DNA of 31,804 bases, taken from the NCBI GenBank assembly GCA_947382445.1, contig CANCZH010000014.1, forward strand, positions 1-31,804. The letters are read 5' to 3'. A program made the position numbers and the translations under genes. Below, piece by piece: positions 9,379-17,438 of the stretch. Source of the stretch: an uncultured Clostridium sp. GTDB lineage: Bacteria > Bacillota_A > Clostridia > TANB77 > CAG-508. Position 1 is the first letter of the stretch; every line of letters starts with the position of its first letter. The notes beneath the pieces were generated by a model. That model was not told the DNA's origin. It ran no database searches and saw nothing but the letters and a program-made list of their open reading frames with translations.

Positions 9379-9407
9379 TTGCTTTATATTTATACTGGTG
9401 GTATAAT
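9379..9407 (+). promoter_or_regulatory. Strong sigma-A-type promoter of ldh
   Basis: TTGCTT (9379-9384), exactly 17 bases, then a perfect TATAAT (9402-9407), 40 bases before the ldh start. An AAAGGTGAT ribosome site follows. Confidence 0.75.
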
Positions 9408-9447
9408 AATAATTTGGTAAAACATTTTAATAAAGAAAGGTGATTTT

Positions 9448-10410
9448 ATGATAGGAAAAAGAAAAGTAATATTAGTTGGAACAGGATTCGTTGGAATGAG
9501 TATGGCATATTCTTTATTAAGTCAAGGAAGTGCTAGTGGTGTTAATGAATTGGTTTTAATAGATGTTTTAAAAGAAAAAGCTGAAGGCGAAGCTATGGAT
9601 TTATGTCACGGTTTGCCTTGTTCTTCTAGTAGTATGAAAATTAAGGCTGGTGATTATTCAGATTGTAATGATGCTGATATCGTTGTTATTACTGCTGGAT
9701 TAACTCAAAAACCTGGTCAAACTAGACTTGAATTGTCAACTGCAAATGCAAAAATAATGAAGGATATTACTAAGCAAGTAGTTAGTAGTGGATTTAATGG
9801 TATTTTCCTTATAGCATCTAATCCTGTTGATTTGATGACTAAGGTTGTTCAAGAAGTTTCTAAATTTCCAACACAAAAAGTTATTGGGTCTGGTACTGCA
9901 TTAGATACTGCTAGATTGAGATTTTTACTTGGTGAATATTTGAATGTTTCTAATAAGAATGTTCATGCTTATATTATGGGTGAACATGGTGATTCTTCTT
10001 TTGTTCCTTGGGATCATGCTTATGTTGGTTGTAAAAACATTAAGGATATTTTAAAGGATGCAAATAAGAATTTATCTGACTTAAATAATATTTATGTTAG
10101 TGTTAGAGATGCTGCTTATGAAATTATTGAGAAGAAAAAAGCTACTTATTATGGTATTGGATTAGGTTTATCTAAGATTATTAAAACTATTTTAAATAAT
10201 ACTAATGAAATTTTAACTGTTTCTGCTTATTTAAATGGTGAATATAATCATAATGATATTTATATTGGTGTTCCTGCCATAATTAATAGTGATGGTGCTA
10301 GAGAATTGCTTGAACTTAATTTAAATGAAAGTGATCAAGCTAAACTTGATAATAGTTGCAAAATTTTATCTGAAAATATGGAAAAGATAAGAGAAGAAAT
10401 TAATAAATAA
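9448..10410 (+). CDS. ldh: L-lactate dehydrogenase
   Basis: The enzyme reduces pyruvate to L-lactate with NADH, regenerating NAD in fermentation. In 320 residues I see the NAD-binding GTGFVG (11-16), the loop ITAGLTQKPGQTRLEL with Gln87 at the site that separates lactate (Gln) from malate (Arg) dehydrogenases, Arg93 for catalysis, SNPVD, LDTARLR with Arg156 that binds the carboxylate, and the catalytic His180 in MGEHGDSS. Length is normal. It has its own strong promoter and is monocistronic; the 300-bp foldback element that starts directly after its stop codon supplies a strong terminator hairpin. Confidence 0.96.
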   Translation: MIGKRKVILVGTGFVGMSMAYSLLSQGSASGVNELVLIDVLKEKAEGEAMDLCHGLPCSSSSMKIKAGDYSDCNDADIVVITAGLTQKPGQTRLELSTANAKIMKDITKQVVSSGFNGIFLIASNPVDLMTKVVQEVSKFPTQKVIGSGTALDTARLRFLLGEYLNVSNKNVHAYIMGEHGDSSFVPWDHAYVGCKNIKDILKDANKNLSDLNNIYVSVRDAAYEIIEKKKATYYGIGLGLSKIIKTILNNTNEILTVSAYLNGEYNHNDIYIGVPAIINSDGARELLELNLNESDQAKLDNSCKILSENMEKIREEINK

Positions 10411-10710
10411 TAGTGTTAAAATGGGAACTTAAGATGTTTAACACAAAATTATTAAGCTAAAATATTGAAAATAAAAAAGCAAATTAAATAAAAAATGTTT
10501 AAAAGTGCTAACGAAGACTTTTAAACATTTATTAAAAAAATTGACTGAGGGTGCATGGTAACGTCCATGGAGAGGCTCAGTCAATTTTTTTTAGAAATGA
10601 TAAAAGGCGAAGTGTAGTCCTTAAAAAAATTTTTTATTTAATTTACTTTTTATAAATATCAATAATAAAATAATTTTGTGTCAAACATCTCCATCCCCAT
10701 TTTGACACTA
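10411..10710. repeat. 300-bp MITE-like foldback element with about 43-bp terminal inverted repeats
   Basis: The left end (10411-10453, TAGTGTTAAAATGGGAAC...) and the right end (about 10669-10710) are inverted copies of each other with only a few mismatches. Inside are a second inverted pair (about 10478-10500 with 10624-10648), a 12-bp hairpin (10495-10528) and a strong GC-rich stem-loop (10534-10592). The ends read TAGTGT...ACACTA, which fits insertion at a TA target, as for IS630/mariner-type elements; that assignment is inference. The element begins on the base after the ldh stop, and its last three bases form the stop codon of the next gene. No transposase is encoded. Confidence 0.75.
10534..10592 (+). 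terminator. Strong stem-loop inside the foldback element, likely ldh terminator
   Basis: The stem TTGACTGAG/CTCAGTCAA is flanked by A7 on one side and T8 on the other, with an inner CATGG/CCATG stem. It would terminate from either direction. Confidence 0.7.
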
Positions 10711-11802
10711 TTTTTTTATTTCTTCTAATAGTTTTTCATATCCGTATTTTAGGTAGTTTTCCCAAAGTTGTTCATAGTTCTTTAATTTGTCTACTGGTTT
10801 TTCTAGATTTCTTTGAATGCAATTTTCTCTAAATGTTTCTTGTATTTCAAATTTTTCTTGTATTTTTTCAAATATCTCTTTTCCTTTTTCAGTATTTATT
10901 AATGCAAGTGACACACCTTTGTGATCATCAAAATTTTTTATTGTTCTTTCAATCCCCCAAAAATCTCCTAGTGTAATATCACCTACTCTATTAAAACTTG
11001 TATATTTACATTCATAACATGATTCTCTTAAAACAATGTCTTGTAAAAATAGTCTGTAAAATTCATCTTCTTGATTGTAGTTGCTTACATAACTCTCTCC
11101 ATTTTCAAAGTCTATTTTTATGTTTTGTGTATATTCATTTTCCTTATGCCTAAAATTTATTTTGATTATTTTTGAATTATACTTATTTTCTAATTTTTTT
11201 AGATAATCTTTAAATACTTTTGGTGATGGTACTCCATGACATATTATATCACATGTATATAGTTTTTCTTGGTTTACTCTTTTTCTATTTAAATATGCTT
11301 TTAATCCATCTATTTGGCATGGTGTTCCTGAAAATAACACTTTTTTATTTTTCTCTAAATCTTCTTTTGCTTCAATATATGTGTTTTTTATTTCACTTTG
11401 AATATATTTTGAACCTTGTAATTTGTATAAATCTTCTATTTTATCAATTCTAATATGTTCAACTTCGTTAAATGCATTGTATGCTGCTCCATATATTATT
11501 CCATTATCTTCTAATATTATTTTCGCATATTCGTAAAATACTCCTCCTGATGAGCTTTTTCCCCTTATATCTTCATTTTTATTTTTCATTGCAAATATTC
11601 TTTGATTTTCGTTTGGAGTATTATCTTTTACAAGATTAGGGCAATTTTTCTTACAAATTCCACAATTTGTACAATATTTGTTGATAATTTCTGGGTATAA
11701 AAATCCTTTTTCATCTTGTTTCATTTTTATTGCTGAACTTGGACATACTTTTTCACAGCTACTGCATCCTGTACAATTATATTTACTCTCAACTAAATTC
11801 AT
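10708..11802 (-). CDS. FrhB-like iron-sulfur protein (coenzyme F420 hydrogenase/dehydrogenase beta-subunit family)
   Basis: The 364 residues start with two 4Fe-4S ferredoxin motifs (C10-x2-C13-x2-C16-x3-C20 and C44-x2-C47-x2-C50-x3-C54). They continue with the FrhB-type flavoprotein core: KSSSGGVFYEYA, the GTPCQIDGLK loop near residue 160, CDIICHGVPSP, and the later RESCYECKYTS and ITLGDFWG segments. In Bacillota and Bacteroidota such genes are commonly paired with polysaccharide pyruvyl transferases in cell-surface glycan loci, as here. The start ATG shares a base with the stop of the upstream gene (TAATG). The stop codon TAG is the last three bases of the foldback element, so the original C-terminus may have been altered by that insertion. 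Confidence 0.9.
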   Translation of the reverse strand: MNLVESKYNCTGCSSCEKVCPSSAIKMKQDEKGFLYPEIINKYCTNCGICKKNCPNLVKDNTPNENQRIFAMKNKNEDIRGKSSSGGVFYEYAKIILEDNGIIYGAAYNAFNEVEHIRIDKIEDLYKLQGSKYIQSEIKNTYIEAKEDLEKNKKVLFSGTPCQIDGLKAYLNRKRVNQEKLYTCDIICHGVPSPKVFKDYLKKLENKYNSKIIKINFRHKENEYTQNIKIDFENGESYVSNYNQEDEFYRLFLQDIVLRESCYECKYTSFNRVGDITLGDFWGIERTIKNFDDHKGVSLALINTEKGKEIFEKIQEKFEIQETFRENCIQRNLEKPVDKLKNYEQLWENYLKYGYEKLLEEIKK

Positions 11803-12857
11803 TATATTTCTCCATTTAATGATTTTTTTAAATATTCCATTGATTTTCTTCTATTTTCTAATTTTAATTTTTCAACTTCGTCATAATCAATTAGTTCATC
11901 AACAAGATGGTCTATATGTTTTACATTTGTTATGTCTCTTTCGCTTAGATTAAGTCTTTCTAATATATCTTTTATTTTTGTAGAATCACCTGCTGTTGTT
12001 ACAAATTGTTTTTTGTATATTATTGAAAATATTGTTCCATGGAATGTTGCTGTTACTATGTATTTAGCTTTTTTTACATATCCTAAAAATTCAAATATAT
12101 CAGCATTTATATTTTTATCTGCCCATGGATTATAAAATCCAATTGAATATATTTTTAAGTTTTTATTTTTTGCAAGTTCTTGTATTTTTTGTTTTCTATC
12201 TGGTGATACTCTGTAATCATATATTAAAATATAGTCTTTATCTTCTGGTTCAACTGCATATTTATCAAAATCTTCTATTAATAATGTTGGATCTAATACT
12301 AATTCTGCATCAATTCCTGCAACTTCTTTAATAAATCCTAATGTTCCTCTGTCTCTTGCAGAAAAATTTTTTATATTTTCTAATGTTATTTCGTTGTTAA
12401 AATATTCATCAAATAATTTTTTGTTTGTACCATTTGCACTTGGTGCATATGTGAATACATTATCACAATTTAATCCATGACCATAGTATTCTTTTTGATG
12501 TATAAATGATGTATTTCTTAAATTCCATAATTCGTCACTTCCTATAATTATTGAATCATATTGGTGCTTTTCTGGATTATATATTTCTTCTGATATATTC
12601 AAATGTCTATTTGATTCTTGTATTTTACTATTTATTACTATTTTAGATGTGTCTATCGGACTGAATTTCGAGTTCGAATAGCACTTTTTTAATTTTAACT
12701 TTTTTTCTCTTTTTTTAGTTATTTTTGGTTCTTTAAATTTTAAAAATTCAACATCATGTCCCATGCTTTTTATAACTTCTTGTAAAGAAAATGCTTGTAG
12801 TGTTGCCCCGAAGTTAGGATTAGCATCGTGTAATGTACATATTCCAACTCTCTTCAT
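11802..12857 (-). CDS. Polysaccharide pyruvyl transferase family protein
   Basis: This family (PF04230) transfers pyruvate as a ketal onto surface sugars. The 351 residues begin with the typical CTLHDANPNFGATLQAFSLQ segment (7-26). They contain IIIGSDELWN near 110, the SARDRGTLGFI block, LDPTLLI, and the C-terminal YIVTATFHGTIFSIIYKKQF motif of the second Rossmann-like half. A strong AGGAGG site precedes ATG. It overlaps the FrhB-like gene by one base and forms a two-gene operon with it. No glycosyltransferase or flippase is in the window, so the acceptor glycan is unknown. Confidence 0.92.
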   Translation of the reverse strand: MKRVGICTLHDANPNFGATLQAFSLQEVIKSMGHDVEFLKFKEPKITKKREKKLKLKKCYSNSKFSPIDTSKIVINSKIQESNRHLNISEEIYNPEKHQYDSIIIGSDELWNLRNTSFIHQKEYYGHGLNCDNVFTYAPSANGTNKKLFDEYFNNEITLENIKNFSARDRGTLGFIKEVAGIDAELVLDPTLLIEDFDKYAVEPEDKDYILIYDYRVSPDRKQKIQELAKNKNLKIYSIGFYNPWADKNINADIFEFLGYVKKAKYIVTATFHGTIFSIIYKKQFVTTAGDSTKIKDILERLNLSERDITNVKHIDHLVDELIDYDEVEKLKLENRRKSMEYLKKSLNGEI

Positions 12858-13196
12858 TTTATTCCTCCTTTTTTATACGCATAAAAAAAAGACAATCCAT
12901 ATTAAAAAATTAATTTTGAATGTAATAAGTATTGTCTATGTGATGTGTCTTTTTTCTTCAGGTAATTAATACATTTATATTTTATCATATTAGGTCGTAT
13001 TTTGTCAATTTTTACGTTTAATATTAATTTTTTTATTGTTTTCTCTCTAAATCTTTCCATTTTTTGCTTTTGGTCTTTTTATTTAATTTGCCTTTTTATA
13101 ATTCTAATTGTATTAATATTTCAATATAATTTATTAGATTAGGTTATAATATTTTTAAATTTGCTTTACGTAAATTTTGGAAAAGGAGATATTGGT
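12858..13196. other. Intergenic region between divergent genes
   Basis: This 339-base stretch holds the ribosome sites of both flanking genes. On the minus strand a weak AGACAAT...ATTGTCT pair with a loop of some 35 bases is followed by T8 (near 12885-12940) and could be an attenuator before the pyruvyl transferase. A TATAAT-like hexamer near 13144 may serve alr. I see no gene in it. Confidence 0.4.
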
Positions 13197-14284
13197 ATGA
13201 GACCTACTGTTTTAGAAATTTATACAAAAAATTTTAAATATAATTTAGAACAAATTCAAAATTATGTTGGAAAACATATTGAAATTATGCCTGTTATAAA
13301 GGCTGATGCTTATGGGACTTATTTGAACCATAAGATTGAATTAATTGAAAGATTTAATATTGTTGCTGTTGCTATTCCTGATGAAGGAGCTTTTTTAAGA
13401 GAAATTGGATTTAAAAATGAAATTTTTGTTTTGAATCAGCCATCTATTAGTGAAATTGATACAATTATAAGCAATTCTCTTACTGTTCGGAGTTGCTGAT
13501 TTTAATTTTATTTGTAGTCTAAATGATGTTGCAAAGGATGCTAATAAGGTTATAAAAGTTCATTTAGAAGTTGAAACTGGAATGAATAGAACTGGATTTT
13601 TCTTGAATGATTTAAAATCTCATATTGATGAAATTTTAAGTTTATCTAATATTTGTGTTGATGGTTTATATTCTCATTTGTCTTCTGCTGATGAAAATAT
13701 TGAGTATACTAATATGCAATATAATAAGTTTATAGAGGCTAAAAGTTTTGTTCTTTCTAAAACTTCTTTGAAATATATTCATCTTTCTGCTTCTTCTGGA
13801 ATTTTGAACTTTAATAAATTTGGTTTTAATACTATAAGACCTGGTATTATTTTGTATGGTTTTGAACCATTTAATAATTCTTATAAATCATTAAATTTAA
13901 GACCTGTCGCTTGTTTGAAATCTAAAATAAATTTTATAAAGAATGCATGTGTTAATGAAAGAATTGGTTATTCTGGAAGTTTTACTTTGACTAAGGATTC
14001 TGAAATTGCTACTGTTCCTATTGGATATGCTGATGGGATGGATAGGTCTCTTTCTAATAATCGGTTTTGTTGTTGTTAAAAATACTTTAGTTCCTATTGT
14101 TGGTAAAATTTGTATGGATAGTTTTATGATTGATGTATCTGGCTTAGATGTATGCGTTGGTGATGATGTTTATATTTGGGATAATAAAAATTTAACTCTT
14201 GAAAGCGTTGCACAGAAAGCTAACACAATTAACTATGAATTTTTATGCAGAATTTCTAAAAGAGTTCCTAGAGTGTTTATATAG
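13197..14284 (+). CDS. alr: Alanine racemase, interrupted by two +1 frameshifts, both at CGG
   Basis: Alanine racemase makes D-alanine for peptidoglycan using pyridoxal phosphate. The start is ATG 13197 with AAGGAG before it. The first frame carries the PLP lysine in VIKADAYG (K35). The second frame carries the EVETGMNRTG, LYSHLSSAD, RPGIILYG, IGYSGSF (catalytic Tyr region) and IGYADGMDRSLSN motifs. The third frame carries GFVVVK, VPIVGKICMDSFMIDVS and the C-terminus. The joints fall exactly on in-frame CGG codons at 13488 and 14062. Skipping C at each gives LTV-GVADF and SNN-GFVVV, with no gap against the family, and a 361-residue enzyme of normal size. It is either recoded or a pseudogene; all active-site motifs are kept and there are no other lesions. 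Confidence 0.85.
13488..13490 (+). other. +1 frameshift site 1 at CGG in alr
   Basis: The codons are CTT ACT GTT CGG AGT TGC TGA. Skipping C gives GTT GGA GTT GCT GAT and stays open. In-frame reading of CGG meets TGA three codons later and would leave only the first 100 residues. Confidence 0.75.
14062..14064 (+). other. +1 frameshift site 2 at CGG in alr
   Basis: The codons are TCT AAT AAT CGG TTT TGT TGT. Skipping C gives AAT GGT TTT GTT GTT, placing Gly where related racemases commonly have Gly before (F/Y)-V. In-frame reading of CGG meets TAA after five more codons. Confidence 0.75.
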
Positions 14285-14295
14285 GCTCTGTATTA

Positions 14296-14324
14296 TTGAA
14301 AATTTTATGTAAATATGTTATAAT
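14296..14324 (+). promoter_or_regulatory. Strong promoter of the foreign cassette
   Basis: TTGAAA (14296-14301), a 17-base spacer and TATAAT (14319-14324) with an extended TG motif (TGTTATAAT). This is the best promoter in the window. It sits between alr and the unknown gene at 14359. Confidence 0.8.
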
Positions 14325-14358
14325 TTGCTTATTATAGGATTTAGGAGGATTTTAGACT

Positions 14359-14751
14359 ATGTATCATTTATCTTATGTTGATATCTATAATCGGATAATA
14401 AAACTTGGAAATCTTTCCTTATATGTTAGAACATCCAATCACGTACATGAGTTACTGGAATATCTGTATTCTGAAATGTGTGATATGTGTGATCGGCATA
14501 TACTTTCGGAAAGGGGGCAGATTTTTAAAATTGAATATGGTGAGTATGGCATTGTGGTAAGCAGTATTTACCACTCTGATGCCAGACATATAAAAAGCTT
14601 TAGCACATACTCTGAGAAAGAATTCGAAGCATTGAAAAAATGCTTAGTAGCTTTGAGTAAAATTTTTCAAATCTATATAAAGTCAAATTCCTTTGAACAG
14701 AGCTTTGTAGTTGCTTTTATACGTCAGAAAAAAGTCGGGGTTGCGGGCTAA
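14359..14751 (+). CDS. Hypothetical protein on a self-contained, compositionally foreign cassette
   Basis: I do not recognise this 130-residue protein. It is soluble, with no signal peptide or membrane helix, and has Cys/His-containing MCDMCDRH near 42-49. Its base composition is clearly higher in GC than its neighbours, with many GC-ending codons. It is bracketed by its own strong promoter, a GGAGG ribosome site and a GC-rich terminator hairpin, so it looks like a recently acquired cassette. It is the only open gene in the window with in-frame CGG codons (codon 12 at 14392 and codon 46 at 14494) that must be read in frame. If CGG triggers a +1 shift in this organism, translation would read GGA then TAA directly after the first CGG and stop. 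Confidence 0.6.
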   Translation: MYHLSYVDIYNRIIKLGNLSLYVRTSNHVHELLEYLYSEMCDMCDRHILSERGQIFKIEYGEYGIVVSSIYHSDARHIKSFSTYSEKEFEALKKCLVALSKIFQIYIKSNSFEQSFVVAFIRQKKVGVAG

Positions 14752-14768
14752 TGCCCGCTTCCTTATTT
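14743..14768 (+). terminator. Terminator-like hairpin after the foreign cassette
   Basis: The perfect stem GCGGGC/GCCCGC with loop TAAT is followed by a T-rich stretch. The stop codon of the gene at 14359 lies in the loop. The GC-rich stem contrasts with the surrounding sequence. Confidence 0.65.
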
Positions 14769-15311
14769 ATTTTGATTTTCTTGCCATTCATAATATTTTA
14801 TTAAATATTCCCAGCATCCTTGCTTATCTGTTATTCCATCATAATTATTATTTATTCTTTTTATTATTTCTTCTTTATCTATCCATTTTACAGTTGAAAC
14901 TTCTTCTTTTTGAAATGTTAGTTTTGTTTCATCTATATCTGCATTCACAATATAATATTCATTAAAATGATTATTTATTATATCACCTTTTGTTTGTGAT
15001 GATATTCCTGAACCTATATAAGTTATCTCATTTTTATTTATCTCTATTCCTAGTTCTTCTTTTGTTTCTCTAATTATTGATTGAAATCCAAATTCTCCTG
15101 CCAATACATGCCCTCCTGACGTTATATCCCATGTATTAGGCCACAATTTCTTTTCTGGACTTCTTTTTTGTAATAGTACTTGATTTTTTGAATTTATTAC
15201 AAATAAAGCAACTGCTTTATGCCATAATCCTTTTTTATGACATTCTTCTCTTGTTTCTATTTTTCCTGTATATTCTCCTCTTTCGTTTAAAACATCAAAT
15301 TTTTCTTCCAT
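14763..15311 (-). CDS. Nudix hydrolase, isopentenyl-diphosphate isomerase-like subgroup
   Basis: The 182 residues contain a complete Nudix box, GHVLAGEFGFQSIIRETKEE followed by LGI, fitting G-x5-E-x7-R-E-x-x-E-E-x-G-x. The N-terminal half (EKFDVLNERGEYTGK, LWHKAVALFVINSKNQVLLQKRS) is typical of the subgroup that resembles IPP isomerase and is widespread in Bacillota. The substrate cannot be told from sequence. AAGGAG lies before ATG. It is convergent with the foreign cassette and divergent from the PBP gene. Confidence 0.9.
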   Translation of the reverse strand: MEEKFDVLNERGEYTGKIETREECHKKGLWHKAVALFVINSKNQVLLQKRSPEKKLWPNTWDITSGGHVLAGEFGFQSIIRETKEELGIEINKNEITYIGSGISSQTKGDIINNHFNEYYIVNADIDETKLTFQKEEVSTVKWIDKEEIIKRINNNYDGITDKQGCWEYLIKYYEWQENQNK

Positions 15312-15402
15312 TGCTTTCTCCTTTTTTCTTTTTTGATATTATACACTATATTTTATTTTTATGCAAACATTCTTTTGCTTTTTATTTTATATATCGTTAT
15401 GT

Positions 15403-15408
15403 TATACT
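15403..15408 (+). promoter_or_regulatory. Putative extended -10 of the PBP gene
   Basis: TGTTATACT at 15400-15408 is an extended -10 about 40 bases before the PBP start. No good -35 is present, as is usual for extended -10 promoters. Confidence 0.4.
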
Positions 15409-15440
15409 AATAAATAATTATTGATATTATTTGAACAGAG

Positions 15441-17396
15441 GTGATAAATACGAGAAAGAAAAACAATAAAATAGATGAAACTGATGAACAAGAATTAGAA
15501 GATAAAAAAAATAAACGTAAAAAGAAATTCAGAAAATTAGTTTTTATTTTTCTTGTTATTTTGCTTCTGTTTTTGATAGTTAATATTTTAATTTCTACTT
15601 TTAGATGGAAATCACTTGTTACAGATATGCTTTTAAACGAAAACTCTGTAATACTTGATTCTGATGGAAATATTATTGCTATTTTGGGTGATGAAAAAAA
15701 GAAAGAAAAAATTTCTTATGATAGTATTCCTAAAAACTTAAAAAATGCTTATGTATCTATTGAAGATGAAAGATTTTATTCTCATGGTGGGGTTGATTTA
15801 AAAAGAACTTCTGCTGCTGTCTTATCTTATATTGTACATTTTGGTTCATCTTCTTTTGGTGGTAGTACTATAACTCAACAATTAGTTAAAAATTTAACTG
15901 GTAATTCTTCTGATAAAATATCAAGAAAAGTTACAGAATGGTGGAATGCTTTGTGCTTGGAAGCTTTTACTTCTAAAGAAGAAATTTTAAAGGCTTATCT
16001 AAATAACATTTATGTAGGTCCTAATATATATGGTGTTGAAGCTGGTGCAAAATATTATTTTAATAAATCAGCTTGTGATTTATCTTTAGAAGAATGTGCT
16101 TTTCTTGCTGGAATTAATCATTCTCCAAATTCTTATAATCCTTTTTTATTGGAGAATATTTCAACTAAAATATCTAAGAGAGCTATTCTTGTACTAGATA
16201 AGATGAAAGAATTTAATTATATTTCTAAGGAAGAATATGATATTGCAGTAGCAAATTTAAATAAAGGTCTTAATTTCCAAAAAGGTAATATTGAAGTAGG
16301 TACTAATGTTTATTCTTATCATACTGATGCTCTAATATCAGAAGTTACAGATGAGATTTCTGATAAATATAAAATTTCTACAACTTTTGCTACAAATTAT
16401 CTAGAATTATCTGGCTGTAAAATTTATAGTACACAAAATTCTAATATCCAGAATGAAGTTGAAAAAGAGTTCGAAAATAGTAAATATAGTTTACCATCAA
16501 AAAATGGAAAAGACTCTTCGCAAGCTGCTATGGTAATTATGGATCATAATAATGGATATATTTTAGCTTGTGTTGGTGGACTAGGTAAAAAAACTGATGT
16601 TAGACCTTTGAATAGAGCAACTCAAAGTATTAGGCAAACTGGCTCTGCTATGAAACCTCTTGCAATTCTAGTTCCTGCTATTGATAAAAATATAATTACT
16701 CCTTTATCTACATTTGATGATACAGAAAGAGATTTTGAAAAGGGTTATCATCCAATAGATTATAATGAATGTTTAGGTGAAATTACTTTGAAAAGAGCAG
16801 TGGAATCTTCTCAGAATATACCTTTTGTGGAAATTATGGAAATTTTAAAGCCTAAAAATTCTATTAAGTATTTAAAGAAAATGGGAATTACTACTTTAAC
16901 TAATAATGACGAGGGATTATCTTTAGCATTAGGTGGCTTAGATAAGGGAATTAGTCCTTTGGAAATGGCTGGTGGATATAGTACAATCGCTAATAATGGG
17001 GAATATATTGAGCCTACTTTTTATACTAGAATAGATAAGCATAATGGAAAAGTTCTTATTAATACAAATCAAAAGAAAACTAGAGTCTTTTCTGCTGAAA
17101 CAGCTTATACTGTAAAGAGTTTACTTACTGAACCTGTTTTAGGCGAACATGGTACTGCTACTTATTGCAAAATTTCTGATATTGATGTTGCTGCTAAAAC
17201 TGGAACTACTGATGAAAATTATGACCGTTGGCTTTGTGGTTTTACTCCTTATTATACTGCTGTTACATGGTTTGGATATGATATTAATGAAACTATTGAA
17301 TTTAACAAAAATAATCCTGCTGGCTTAATTTGGGCTAATGTAATGAATAGAGTTCATTCTAGACTTCCTAGTGCAAATTTTATATTACATAATTAA
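15441..17396 (+). CDS. Class A penicillin-binding protein (bifunctional transglycosylase/transpeptidase)
   Basis: It polymerises glycan strands and cross-links peptides at the outer membrane face. The order is: charged cytoplasmic tail (1-32), membrane helix (33-52), and a GT51 transglycosylase with catalytic EDERFYSHGG (108-117), GGSTITQQ (140-147), RKVTEWW and KAYLNNIYVG. The transpeptidase follows with S402-A-M-K405, S457-Q-N459 and K586-T-G588. Length (651) is on the short side for PBP1A, with little C-terminal extension. I draw the start at GTG 15441, but that GTG is the end of the AGAGGTGAT ribosome site; by analogy with ldh and the gene at 27568 (GGTGAT a few bases before the start), initiation is more likely at ACG 15450, giving M-R-K-K. 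It ends at a strong hairpin. Confidence 0.95.
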   Translation: MINTRKKNNKIDETDEQELEDKKNKRKKKFRKLVFIFLVILLLFLIVNILISTFRWKSLVTDMLLNENSVILDSDGNIIAILGDEKKKEKISYDSIPKNLKNAYVSIEDERFYSHGGVDLKRTSAAVLSYIVHFGSSSFGGSTITQQLVKNLTGNSSDKISRKVTEWWNALCLEAFTSKEEILKAYLNNIYVGPNIYGVEAGAKYYFNKSACDLSLEECAFLAGINHSPNSYNPFLLENISTKISKRAILVLDKMKEFNYISKEEYDIAVANLNKGLNFQKGNIEVGTNVYSYHTDALISEVTDEISDKYKISTTFATNYLELSGCKIYSTQNSNIQNEVEKEFENSKYSLPSKNGKDSSQAAMVIMDHNNGYILACVGGLGKKTDVRPLNRATQSIRQTGSAMKPLAILVPAIDKNIITPLSTFDDTERDFEKGYHPIDYNECLGEITLKRAVESSQNIPFVEIMEILKPKNSIKYLKKMGITTLTNNDEGLSLALGGLDKGISPLEMAGGYSTIANNGEYIEPTFYTRIDKHNGKVLINTNQKKTRVFSAETAYTVKSLLTEPVLGEHGTATYCKISDIDVAAKTGTTDENYDRWLCGFTPYYTAVTWFGYDINETIEFNKNNPAGLIWANVMNRVHSRLPSANFILHN

Positions 17397-17405
17397 TATA
17401 TAAAC

Positions 17406-17438
17406 AACCTCTACTTTCTGTGTAGAGGTTCATTTTTT
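17406..17438. terminator. Bidirectional terminator between PBP and the MucBP protein gene
   Basis: A perfect 9-bp stem AACCTCTAC/GTAGAGGTT with a 7-base loop is followed by a T run. It lies between convergent genes. Confidence 0.85.
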
